A stretch of DNA of 64,000 bases. Source: an uncultured Cohaesibacter sp. Its GTDB lineage: Bacteria; Pseudomonadota; Alphaproteobacteria; Rhizobiales; Cohaesibacteraceae. Each line of letters opens with the position of its first letter. Positions within the stretch are counted from its first letter, which is position 1. Of this stretch, positions 16,667-24,497 are shown in pieces. The stretch spans positions 1,466,775 to 1,530,774 of the forward strand of contig NZ_OY781091.1 of assembly GCF_963676275.1 (NCBI RefSeq), in the 5' to 3' direction. The translations under genes were made by a program, and so were the position numbers. The notes under the pieces were generated by a model. The model was not told the origin of the DNA. It ran no database searches and was given only the letters and a program-made list of their open reading frames with translations.

Positions 16667-18722
16667 ATCCATCCCTTCTGTATCTGTCAATTACGCTGCA
16701 AATGGCAGCTCGAAAAAGTCTAATGAGCTTGGCATGCGGGTAATGCAGGAGCGCGCCTATGAGAAGCGTGGTGAGCAATATCTGTTGATCAAATCCCCTC
16801 CGGCCTCTGGTAAGAGCCGGGCCTTGATGTTCATAGCGCTCGACAAGCTGCACAATCAGGGGCTTAAACAGGCTCTGATCATCGTGCCGGAAAAGGCCAT
16901 CGGTGCCAGCTTCAATGATGAACCCCTGAGCAAGTTCGGCTTCTATTGGGATTGGCATGTTGAGCCGAAATGGAACCTCTGCAACGCGCCGGGCGAAGAC
17001 AGCAGCCCCAACAGCGGCAAGGTCAAGGCGATCGGCAGCTTTCTGGAAAGCGGCGATCCGCTGCTGGTCTGCACCCACGCGACCTTCCGCTTTGCCGTAG
17101 AGAAATATGGTATCGAGGCCTTTGATGACCGACTGTTGGCCGTGGACGAATTCCACCATGTTTCGGCCAACGAGGACAACAAGCTGGGTGCCTATCTCAG
17201 CCAGTTCATCGCCCACGATAGGGTTCATATTGTCGCCATGACTGGCTCCTATTTCCGCGGTGATGCCGCCCCCGTGCTCGCGCCTGACGATGAAGCCCGG
17301 TTCGAAACGGTGACCTACACCTATTACGAACAGCTCAACGGCTATGAATATCTAAAGACCCTCGACATCGGCTACTATTTTTACACCGGCCTCTATGCCG
17401 ACAGCATTCTGGAAGTGCTCGCCCCGACACAGAAGACCATCATTCACATCCCGAACGTAAATTCCAGTGAGAGCTCAAAGGACAAATATCGCGAGGTTGA
17501 GTACATCATCGGCGCTCTTGGCGAGTGGCAAGGTATTGACCCTGATACAGGTTTCAATCTGGTCAAGCGGGAGGATGGCACAGTCCTGCGCATTGCGGAT
17601 CTGGTTGATGACGACTCAAGCAAGCGCGAGAAGGTTTCTGCCGCGCTCAAGCGCGCTGAAGAGAAGAACAATCGCGATCACGTCGATATCATCATCGCTC
17701 TCGGCATGGCCAAGGAAGGGTTCGACTGGATCTGGTGTGAACATGCGCTCACAATCGGCTACAGGGCCAGTCTGACCGAGATCATCCAGATCATTGGCCG
17801 GGCGACCCGCGACGCCAAGGGCAAGACGCGCGCGCGCTTCACCAACCTGATTGCCGAACCGGACGCTTCCGAGGAAGCCGTCGCAGATGCGATCAATGAT
17901 ACCCTCAAGGCCATCGCCGCCAGCCTGCTCATGGAACAGGTTCTGACCCCGAAATTCAATTTCACGGCCAAAAGCCCGGCCAGCAGACCAGCGGAAGGGT
18001 TCGACTATGGCGAAGGCGGGTATGACCCCGATAAGGAGAATGTCGGTTTCAATGAGGAAACCGGCCAATACCAGATCGAAATCACGGGACTTGTCGAACC
18101 AAAAAGTCCCGAGGCAAAGCGCATTGTGAAGGAGGACCTCAACGAACTGGTAGCCGCGTTTGTGCAAGACAAGCCGTCACTGGAACGCGGCCTATTCGAT
18201 GAGGAACTGGTGCCAGAAGAGCTGACACAGGTGCGCATGGGCAAGATCGTGCGCGATAAGTTCCCTAATCTTGATACTCACGATCTGGAGGCTGTTCGCC
18301 AGCAGGCCATTGCTGCTCTCACCTTTACCCAGCAGGCCAAGGCCGCTGCGGCTTCGCACGATGAGGATGTTGTGGTGGGCGGCAATACAGCCCTGCTTGA
18401 TGGTGTTCGCAAATTTGCCATGGATGTCAGAGAGCTGGACATCGACCTGATTGATCATATCAACCCGTTTGGTGAAGCCTATGCGATTATGTCCAAGGCC
18501 ATGAACGAGGAAAGCCTCAAACAGGTTGCAGCCATCATCTCGGGTCGGAAAACCAAGCTGTCCCCTGAAGAAGCAAAAGATCTTGCTATTCGTGCCGTCC
18601 GTTTCAAGAAGGAAAGAGGCCGGTTGCCTGATATCGCCTCGCAGGATGCCTGGGAAAGCAAAATGGCAGAAGGCGCTGAAGCCTTCCGCCGCTATAAGGA
18701 CGAAGGCCGCTATGACAACTGA
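16659..18722 (+). CDS. SF2 DEAD/DEAH-type helicase of the defence operon
   Basis: ATP-driven helicase or translocase, 687 aa from the ATG at 16659 overlapping the previous stop by 8 bp. Walker A PPASGKSR lies at residues 47-54, motif II as DEFHH at about 163-167, motif III as MTGS and motif VI IIGRATRD near 379-386. The C-terminal 250 residues are helical and unassigned, probably contacting partners. The RecA pair resembles the helicase subunits of type I and type III restriction enzymes. Its place between the methyltransferase and two GIY-YIG-like proteins suggests ATP-dependent DNA tracking before cutting. There is no nuclease motif within this protein. Confidence 0.85.
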   Translation: MTKSIPSVSVNYAANGSSKKSNELGMRVMQERAYEKRGEQYLLIKSPPASGKSRALMFIALDKLHNQGLKQALIIVPEKAIGASFNDEPLSKFGFYWDWHVEPKWNLCNAPGEDSSPNSGKVKAIGSFLESGDPLLVCTHATFRFAVEKYGIEAFDDRLLAVDEFHHVSANEDNKLGAYLSQFIAHDRVHIVAMTGSYFRGDAAPVLAPDDEARFETVTYTYYEQLNGYEYLKTLDIGYYFYTGLYADSILEVLAPTQKTIIHIPNVNSSESSKDKYREVEYIIGALGEWQGIDPDTGFNLVKREDGTVLRIADLVDDDSSKREKVSAALKRAEEKNNRDHVDIIIALGMAKEGFDWIWCEHALTIGYRASLTEIIQIIGRATRDAKGKTRARFTNLIAEPDASEEAVADAINDTLKAIAASLLMEQVLTPKFNFTAKSPASRPAEGFDYGEGGYDPDKENVGFNEETGQYQIEITGLVEPKSPEAKRIVKEDLNELVAAFVQDKPSLERGLFDEELVPEELTQVRMGKIVRDKFPNLDTHDLEAVRQQAIAALTFTQQAKAAAASHDEDVVVGGNTALLDGVRKFAMDVRELDIDLIDHINPFGEAYAIMSKAMNEESLKQVAAIISGRKTKLSPEEAKDLAIRAVRFKKERGRLPDIASQDAWESKMAEGAEAFRRYKDEGRYDN

Positions 18723-19926
18723 TCTTGATGAACTCTACGACGAGCTGGAAGGCTACGCCAAGGCCGAGAAGCCGAAATCACGATCGCCTAAGGAAGAGCG
18801 GATCATTGCTGGCTTTGAAGAAATTCAGCGCTTTGTTGAGGAACACGGTCATCTGCCGCAACCTGGGCAGGATCGCGACATCTTCGAGAGGATCTATGCA
18901 ACGCGCCTTGATCAGATCCGTAATCAGCCGGAATGCCGCGAAATTCTGGCTGTTTTGGATCATCAGGGACTATTGCAGGGCGATACTGAAGCCGAGGCGC
19001 CGATCGAAGACATCAGTGACGATGAACTGCTTGCTGAGCTTGGTGGCTCTGTGGGCAGGGAAGACGATATCCGCCAGCTTAAGCATGTGAAATCCAGAGC
19101 TGAGGTTCATGCCGCTGAAGAGATAGCAGACCGTACACCCTGTGAAGATTTCGAACGCTTTAAGCCGATTTTTGAAGCTGTTCACAAAGAGCTGAAGGAA
19201 GGAGTTAGGGAAACCCGCAAGTTTGAGCTGAAATCTGAGATCGAGGTCGGGCGCTTTTTTGTCGTTGGCGGATTGATAGCGTATGTCGCAGAAAAAGGAG
19301 AAACTTATTCCAATGAGCAAGGCCGAACCGATGCCCGGCTGCGTGTCGTGTTTGACAACGGTACAGAGAGCAACATGCTCATGAGATCGCTTCAGCGCTC
19401 TCTCCATAAGGATGGGGATGCCGGCAGACGCATTACCGATCCAATCGCGGGGCCTCTATTTTCCGGAATAGCCGAACAGGAAGATCTTGCCAGTGGAACA
19501 ATCTATGTGCTGCGCAGCAAGTCATCCCATCCTCTGGTCAAGCAGCATGGGGAAGTCCTGCACAAGATCGGTGTGACAGGGGGGAGCGTTGAGAAGCGGA
19601 TCGCCAATGCTGCCCTTGATCCGACCTTCCTGCTGGCCGATGTTGAGATCGTCGCCACCTACATTCTCTACAACATCAAGCGAACCAAGCTTGAGAATCT
19701 CATTCATAAGTTCTTTGAGCCTGCCCGCCTGGAAATCCAGATTCCAGATCGCTTTGGAAATCTGGTAACGCCGAGAGAATGGTTTCTCGTTCCGCTTTAC
19801 GCTATCGATGAAGCGGTTAATCGGATCAAGGAAGGAACGTTGGCAGACTATTGCTACGATCCTTTGAGGGCTGAGCTCCACTACCGCATTCAAGCTTCGG
19901 CATCCTCCATTCTACAAAAAGAATGA
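18712..19926 (+). CDS. GIY-YIG (T5orf172-type) nuclease family protein
   Basis: Probable endonuclease of the defence operon, 404 aa from ATG 18712, overlapping the helicase stop by 11 bp. The C-terminal nuclease domain starts near residue 261: GTIYVLRSKS (the GIY strand), LHKIGVTGGSVEKRIANA (the YIG strand and the conserved Arg helix), then TKLENLIHKFF, which holds the expected catalytic Glu, and PREWF, the usual Asn/Trp-Phe end motif. The N-terminal 240 residues are acidic and helical and probably mediate assembly. This protein type is often seen beside a DEAD/DEAH helicase and a class I methyltransferase. A longer frame begins at 18526, but its upstream part lies inside the helicase gene. 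Confidence 0.8.
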   Translation: MTTDLDELYDELEGYAKAEKPKSRSPKEERIIAGFEEIQRFVEEHGHLPQPGQDRDIFERIYATRLDQIRNQPECREILAVLDHQGLLQGDTEAEAPIEDISDDELLAELGGSVGREDDIRQLKHVKSRAEVHAAEEIADRTPCEDFERFKPIFEAVHKELKEGVRETRKFELKSEIEVGRFFVVGGLIAYVAEKGETYSNEQGRTDARLRVVFDNGTESNMLMRSLQRSLHKDGDAGRRITDPIAGPLFSGIAEQEDLASGTIYVLRSKSSHPLVKQHGEVLHKIGVTGGSVEKRIANAALDPTFLLADVEIVATYILYNIKRTKLENLIHKFFEPARLEIQIPDRFGNLVTPREWFLVPLYAIDEAVNRIKEGTLADYCYDPLRAELHYRIQASASSILQKE

Positions 19927-20102
19927 TTTTGTTAGCCTCTGTGTGATAATAATTCAGGCAATAAACGGGAGAAGGCTGCTCCACCGCGGGCCTACGCAGC
20001 GCCCATGATTGGCCCATGAAATAGCCCGAATTTGGGGGGCAAAATGGGGTGTGAGTTTGGCGAGAAATTCAATGATTTCAATGTCGTTTCTTCCAGTCCT
20101 TC

Positions 20103-20150
20103 GCCTTCGGGAGGCAGGGGCCGGAGGTTCGAATCCTCTCACTCCGACCA
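20103..20150 (+). other. 3' fragment of tRNA-Pro(CGG): probable att site
   Basis: The 48 nt contain an anticodon loop TTCGGGA (anticodon CGG) with the 3' stem GGCAG, the variable loop, a complete T arm (GGAGG TTCGAAT CCTCT) and the acceptor strand CACTCCG followed by ACCA. The D arm and 5' acceptor strand are absent; upstream sequence does not fit a tRNA. Such 3' halves are what site-specific integration into a tRNA gene leaves at the far end of an island. With the tRNA on the + strand, the island should lie to the left, with the whole tRNA at its other end. No intact copy and no integrase are in the window. Confidence 0.7.
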
Positions 20151-20599
20151 ACCTTTTCAATAGGTTGGGTCTTTCCCCTTTGGGTGAAAAACAAAAAACT
20201 CATCAGAAATTCACTAGAAATATTTATGGCGAAGTGATCGTATCTGCGCGTCGTCGATTTCGTGTGAACAAAGTATGCGTTAATACCGCAAGCTCACAAA
20301 GCGAGCCTGCATGGTTAACTGCGCCCACCTCCCTGCCTGTTCTGGGGAGAGGCCTTGGTTTTATGGTGTGAGCCCTAACTTTGGACTGCCGGAAAACCAG
20401 CTTCTCTGGATTCCCTAACCGTTACGGGCAGGTTTCACCACCGGTATCACGCGGTGCAACGAGGATGCTCTATTCGACTGCCAAGTCAGGTCGATCCTCA
20501 TTGCTGTGTGTGAGGCTGATCTCCAACTTTTATCTTTATCTGTAAGGGTTGTGAACCGGTTTGCGTCAAGGCAGCCTCGAACCTGTTCCCAGAGGCTCG
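20151..20599. other. Gene-free stretch after the tRNA scar
   Basis: No coding sequence, hairpin with T-run, or repeat that I can support. It separates the tRNA fragment from the end of the dehydratase gene. Confidence 0.4.
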
Positions 20600-21844
20600 T
20601 CACAAAGTGAAGGATCGGCTCGCGAGGACTTTTTCTTCATCGATATGCATGCCAAGTCCGGCTTTTTCGGGGGTGAAAATCCGCCCCTTTTGGGGCCAGG
20701 GCGCGTCCTTGAGGAAATGCATGTTGATGTCATTCCATTTGGCGAGATATTCGATCAAGGGCACTTGGGCAGGGGATTGGGCCGCTGAGAAATGAATGCC
20801 CGCAGGGATCGAATGGCCATGAGGGATCAGTGTCACATCATGAACCGAGGCGAGGGCGGCTATTTTTATGATCTCTGAAACGCCCCCGCACCAATAAATG
20901 TCGGGTTGATAAATATCGAGCGCCTGTTTTTCGATAAAGCGCAGCATCCCCCAGCGGGTATATTCATGTTCTGCTCCGGAAAGCGGAATAGACGTCTTTT
21001 CTTTCAATCTGGCATGAACATCGATTCTGTCTGGCAGGAAAGGCTCCTCAAGCCATGAGGGCTGATAAGGGGCGATGCGTCGGCATAGCTCAACCGCATA
21101 TTCATAAGTCAGGGACTGCCAGGCATCGAACATGATCGGATAGTCATCGCCCACCGCTTCTCGTACAGTACGAACCAGCGCGACATTCTTGTTCATGCCG
21201 TCGATGCCTTCAGCGGGCGTGTGGCGGAAGAACCATTTTTGCCCTTCAAAGCCCTCCTGTTTAAAAGCCTTGGCTCTGGTATGAACCAGTTCCTCATCGT
21301 CTACGCTATATCCCAGCATGGAGGCGTAAGCGGGGACGCTGTCTCTGGTCTTGCCGCCCAGCAAACGCCAGACAGGCTGACCAAGACACTTGCCTTTTAG
21401 GTCCCACAGCGCGCAATCGACGGCAGAAATGGCGATCATGCCATAGCCCTGACGACCATGCGCCTGACTGCGATGCATGATGTCCCAAATAAACTCGGTG
21501 GCCAAAGGGTCCCTGTCGATCAGGAGGGGGGCGAGTTCGTCCAGAATGATGCGAGCGGGGGCCTTCCACAAGGGGCCTGCGATGCCGACATGGCCGTCAT
21601 TCGCTTCAATTTCAAGAAACAGCTGACTGAGGTAAAACCCGCTTTCCGCCTTTTGCACGCCCCCCTCCCGAGGAGGCTCACCACGGAACTCGGCATAGAA
21701 ATCGAGCGGTCGCATCAAGCGTTCTTCCCAGAAGGGACCATTTGTTTCTATGATGCCGTCAAGCTGGCGAATGCGTATGCTGCAAATTTTCAACCGGCTA
21801 TCCGGTTCGATTGTCTCATTCTTATGCACCGATGATGACCTCAA
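20600..21844 (-). CDS. Enolase-superfamily sugar-acid dehydratase (mandelate racemase subgroup)
   Basis: Predicted acid-sugar dehydratase, 414 aa. The capping domain occupies about residues 1-140 and the barrel follows. Metal ligands appear in order: FDAW (Asp), WLEEPF (Glu) and SGAEHE (Glu), with the catalytic His in PHGHS, the pattern of the mandelate racemase/rhamnonate dehydratase side of the family. EGFEGQKWFFRH is close to the rhamnonate dehydratase motif WFF, but the substrate cannot be read from sequence. It overlaps the regulator gene upstream by 23 bp, forming a two-gene operon. The likely transporter gene across the divergent promoter is broken, so the pathway may be non-functional. 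Confidence 0.82.
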   Translation of the reverse strand: MRSSSVHKNETIEPDSRLKICSIRIRQLDGIIETNGPFWEERLMRPLDFYAEFRGEPPREGGVQKAESGFYLSQLFLEIEANDGHVGIAGPLWKAPARIILDELAPLLIDRDPLATEFIWDIMHRSQAHGRQGYGMIAISAVDCALWDLKGKCLGQPVWRLLGGKTRDSVPAYASMLGYSVDDEELVHTRAKAFKQEGFEGQKWFFRHTPAEGIDGMNKNVALVRTVREAVGDDYPIMFDAWQSLTYEYAVELCRRIAPYQPSWLEEPFLPDRIDVHARLKEKTSIPLSGAEHEYTRWGMLRFIEKQALDIYQPDIYWCGGVSEIIKIAALASVHDVTLIPHGHSIPAGIHFSAAQSPAQVPLIEYLAKWNDINMHFLKDAPWPQKGRIFTPEKAGLGMHIDEEKVLASRSFTL

Positions 21845-22568
21845 TCGGCAGATGGTCCATGTCGCCCCGAAACATCGCCTCTATCACGTCAGCAGTTTCA
21901 TGCACATGGATCTGGATCAGTTTCTCAACCTCATCATCGCGCCCATCGCGCAGCAGATTCACCAGCTCAATGTGGGTCGCGTGGGCATTCTCCACCTGCT
22001 CGACGGTGTTGGTGAGGCGATATCGGAGCGCAGAAACACGCCCGGCGATGCGTTCATATGCTTCTGTCAGGCTCTTGTTATGGGCGATCTCGAAAATGGT
22101 GTTGTGAAACTCAATGTCGAGAGGCTGAAAGGCCTGCGGGCCCATTCTCAGAATGGTCGCCGAGCGCGCAACGACATCACTCAGTCTTTCAACAAGTTGG
22201 GACCGGTCTCGCTGACAGGCGAGCGCTATGGCGCCTTTTTCAAGAATGCTGCGCAATTCGCCAATTTCGCGCGCATCACTTTCATTGCAGGTGAAGACGA
22301 AGGTTCCGCGCTTGGGCCGAACCTCAACCATTTTTTCAGCCTCCAGCTTCATGAAGGCCTCCCGGACCGGGGTACGACTGACGCCGAGAACCTGCGCGAG
22401 GGCATTCTCTGAGAGCTGTTCTCCGAGGGCTATTTGCCCGGTTACGATCATGTCGCGTAATTGATTGGCGACGCGAACGGAGACCGACTCCGGTTCCTTT
22501 ATCGTCTGCATCTGAGACAGGAAAGACCGGCCGGAACCACTTTTCTCAATTTTTTTCGACTTTGGCAT
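21822..22568 (-). CDS. GntR-family regulator, FadR/FCD type
   Basis: Transcription factor, 248 aa. The winged helix at about residues 25-90 shows VRVANQLRDMIVTGQIALGE, QLSENALAQVLGVSRTPVRE and EKMVEVRPKRGTFV. The helical FCD ligand domain fills the rest, with the metal/ligand residues expected around EFH and HVHE. These regulators usually sense a sugar acid made or used by their neighbours and repress in its absence. It is co-transcribed with the dehydratase. Its likely operator is the palindrome at 22718-22734 in the promoter region, with a near-identical site at 25548-25564. Confidence 0.85.
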   Translation of the reverse strand: MPKSKKIEKSGSGRSFLSQMQTIKEPESVSVRVANQLRDMIVTGQIALGEQLSENALAQVLGVSRTPVREAFMKLEAEKMVEVRPKRGTFVFTCNESDAREIGELRSILEKGAIALACQRDRSQLVERLSDVVARSATILRMGPQAFQPLDIEFHNTIFEIAHNKSLTEAYERIAGRVSALRYRLTNTVEQVENAHATHIELVNLLRDGRDDEVEKLIQIHVHETADVIEAMFRGDMDHLPIEVIIGA

Positions 22569-22704
22569 ATTGATATATTCCCGAAATTATTCGCAGCCTA
22601 TTGGCGCCGAATGGACGTTGAGAACGGGCTGGGGACTTCGTCTGACTTGTGGTAATCGCTTGCATGTTATTGATCAATTTATGCAATAACACAATAGTTT
22701 CTCG

Positions 22705-22734
22705 TTGACAATCCAACTTGTATGTTACATACTA
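22705..22734 (+). promoter_or_regulatory. Promoter with GntR/FCD operator
   Basis: A consensus -35 TTGACA (22705-22710) is followed 17 bp later by CATACT. The -10 is embedded in the inverted repeat TTGTATGT-T-ACATACTA (22718-22734), whose core GTATGT-T-ACATAC is perfect. The TGT-x-ACA layout is the usual FCD-GntR operator. It would drive the truncated binding-protein gene at 22815, divergent from the regulator gene. Confidence 0.6.
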
Positions 22735-22814
22735 AGATGCGACGGTAAAATTGTCACAACTTTGGTCTAGCCAATATAGAAAAAGCCTTTTGGCGAAATT
22801 TGGGAGGAATCCAA

Positions 22815-22922
22815 ATGCTTAAAAAAGTTTCCGCAGCGCTTTGTGCAACCGCGGTGATCGCGCTTGCCGGTTTCAATGGTGCAAATGCCCAGTCGTCGTT
22901 GGTTTCAGAGGTAGATTTCTGA
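22815..22922 (+). pseudogene. Truncated transporter binding protein (signal peptide only)
   Basis: ATG at 22815 after a good GGGAGGA site. Residues 1-26 are a clean secretory signal peptide (MLKKVSAALCATAVIA, cut after GANAQ), as in periplasmic solute-binding proteins. After SSLVSE the frame runs into IS6-derived DNA and stops at residue 35. The gene faced away from the GntR/dehydratase operon under its operator, so it probably encoded the sugar-acid binding protein. The rest of the transporter is missing. Confidence 0.7.
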
Positions 22923-22931
22923 AACCAACGA
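22896..22931. repeat. Perfect 13-bp inverted repeat at the IS junction
   Basis: TCGTTGGTTTCAG (22896-22908) and CTGAAACCAACGA (22919-22931) are exact reverse complements with a 10-nt gap. The right arm is transposase coding sequence and the left arm lies in the broken signal-peptide gene, so the hairpin marks the rearrangement point. Confidence 0.75.
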
Positions 22932-23053
22932 TAGATCGTTGACAGGTCCACGGGCACGCCGCGTTCCGTTAGCATTTGTTCAAGATCTCGATAGCTTATG
23001 CCGTATCGTCAATACCAACAAACTGTCCACAAGATCACATCACCCTGAAAATG
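22917..23053 (-). mobile_element. IS6-family transposase N-terminal remnant
   Basis: Read on the minus strand from 23053: HFQGDVILWTVCWY, a stop codon, then RYGISYRDLEQMLTERGVPV and DLSTIYRWFQ. This is the N-terminal region (roughly residues 12-58) of IS6/IS240-type transposases. The in-frame TGA and loss of the DDE domain make it inactive. No terminal inverted repeats could be placed with confidence. Confidence 0.8.
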
Positions 23054-23340
23054 TCAGTCTAGAGCAGTTGTTTTTTGAAAAAAGAGCCGCGTTTAGGGCG
23101 CTGAGCATTTCCATAAAGCAAGCGAAGATCACTTTCCTCAAGTCAAATTCTATCTATAATTGAACTGGTTAAGCGATTGAGCTTGCTATTCAATAACTGA
23201 AACCACCAGAAATTGTAATTTTGGTCGTGACACGTTGATTGAAATTGTCCAGACTGAAGCGAATTGAAATCATCCAAAATATTAAAAGCCCCAGCAAGTC
23301 AGAAGATTAGCAAATTCTTACGTTAAATCGGTCTTTAGCA

Positions 23341-23658
23341 ATGACGAAATTCGCCGATAAAAACAAGATTCAACCTCAGATTACAACCGGGGGAGAGAAA
23401 GATCGACCTTCACCGGAAATGCATCTTGCTACTATTAATACCAGTGTCGGTGAAGGCATCATGTTGCTGGCACGGGATCCTAGATGCCACCATGTCAGTC
23501 TTGCCAATATCGAGTGGTTAATTACACCGGCAATCATTGCAAATCAGTTCATGACCTTATGGAGCCAAGTGAATAATAAAGACCACAAGGAAACTGGAGT
23601 CGCTATGCCGCTTGCATTGGCTCTTAGAGCGAAAGTATCTTCTGGCAGCTGCTATTAG
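23341..23658 (+). pseudogene. Truncated HlyC-like toxin-activating acyltransferase
   Basis: 105 aa. Residues about 36-90 follow the RTX-toxin lysine acyltransferase pattern: VGEGIMLLARDPRCHH, LANIEWLITPAIIANQF, then AMPLALALRAKVS (E. coli HlyC has VLPAIRANQY and a PVA..SWA segment at these places). In HlyC the catalytic His lies in SPLHR; here the aligned position is Cys (DPRCHH). The frame ends where the second half, with the catalytic Asp region, should begin; the usual length is about 165 aa. It is therefore most likely a dead remnant. No RTX toxin gene is nearby. Confidence 0.55.
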
Positions 23659-23765
23659 TAGGACCGAGGGGCCCGCAGAATGCACTGAATAAAGGGGTTC
23701 AAGAGAATCTTGGATCGGAAGTTTGCATCGTTTAAATTCAATCGTTTCTAATCTAGTAGATTGTA

Positions 23766-24497
23766 ATGAATAAAAACTCTCCTAAGCAGCTTATTAAGGT
23801 TCTTTTGACGATCTCCGTTTTGCTTTTCGGGATCCGAGAACTTTGGGATTGGCATGCACCGGTTCGAACGGTAAATTTCCGGCTAGAGGTGACCTTTGAA
23901 GTGGATGGCAAGCCTGTGACAGGTAGCGGGGTGCAAAGATTTGTTGTGGGCAAAGCTGTTGGGATTGGCCAACAAACCTACCGTCATAGAATATTTGGTG
24001 AAGCTGTTGTGGTCGATCTGCCGGATAGGCCATCCGTGTTCGCACTGTTAGCCTTCTCTCGATATGATCGTAATGGAGTTTATGTTCGACCATCAGGCGG
24101 CTACAATTTCTTGATTGAGATCGCTTGCAAATTAAGAGAGAGAACGAAAGGTTTCTCCCCTGCAGAATATGTGCGTTTTGTGGGCCGTCTTAATCGCACA
24201 TGCGACATTCCAAATAGATATCTGCCAATTATGGTTGTGTTTTCTGATGAAACAGACCCGGCTTCTGTAAAGCGCGTTATCCCAGAATTTCCTGAACAGG
24301 CTCTTGGAAAAGGAGTCAAGTTTATTGGTGAAAGCATAACAGTCACCAAAACAGCGACAACACAAAAAATTAAGAAACGATTACCATGGATCTCTGAATA
24401 TGAGGGTGATCGGCTAACATCTGGATATACTTACTCACCTAATCCTTCATTGCCAGATTATTTAAGGCACGGATATTTCGAGAGATTTTCAAAATGA
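23766..24497 (+). CDS. Hypothetical exported/anchored protein, intact paralogue of the 10.2-10.9 kb pseudogene
   Basis: 243 aa, no function known to me. A hydrophobic segment at about residues 9-24 suggests a signal anchor. It is followed by RLEVTFEVDGKPVTGSGVQR, a beta-rich start typical of a family of uncharacterised alphaproteobacterial proteins, then EAVVVDLPDRPSVFALLAF. Two Cys (IACKL and RTCDIP) could pair. The C-terminus LPWISEYEGDRL to HGYFERF is conserved in the decayed copy, showing it is a real gene. It sits alone between the HlyC remnant and a convergent glycosyltransferase-like gene, whose end it overlaps by 59 bp. Confidence 0.65.
   Translation: MNKNSPKQLIKVLLTISVLLFGIRELWDWHAPVRTVNFRLEVTFEVDGKPVTGSGVQRFVVGKAVGIGQQTYRHRIFGEAVVVDLPDRPSVFALLAFSRYDRNGVYVRPSGGYNFLIEIACKLRERTKGFSPAEYVRFVGRLNRTCDIPNRYLPIMVVFSDETDPASVKRVIPEFPEQALGKGVKFIGESITVTKTATTQKIKKRLPWISEYEGDRLTSGYTYSPNPSLPDYLRHGYFERFSK

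Noticed and set aside
18526-18711. Upstream extension of the GIY-YIG nuclease frame
   Set aside because: These 62 codons lie inside the helicase gene; the ATG at 18712 gives the overlap style used by the whole operon.
20009-20371. 120-aa open frame across the tRNA fragment
   Set aside because: It is explained by the tRNA-Pro 3' piece and random sequence; no ribosome site or protein signature.
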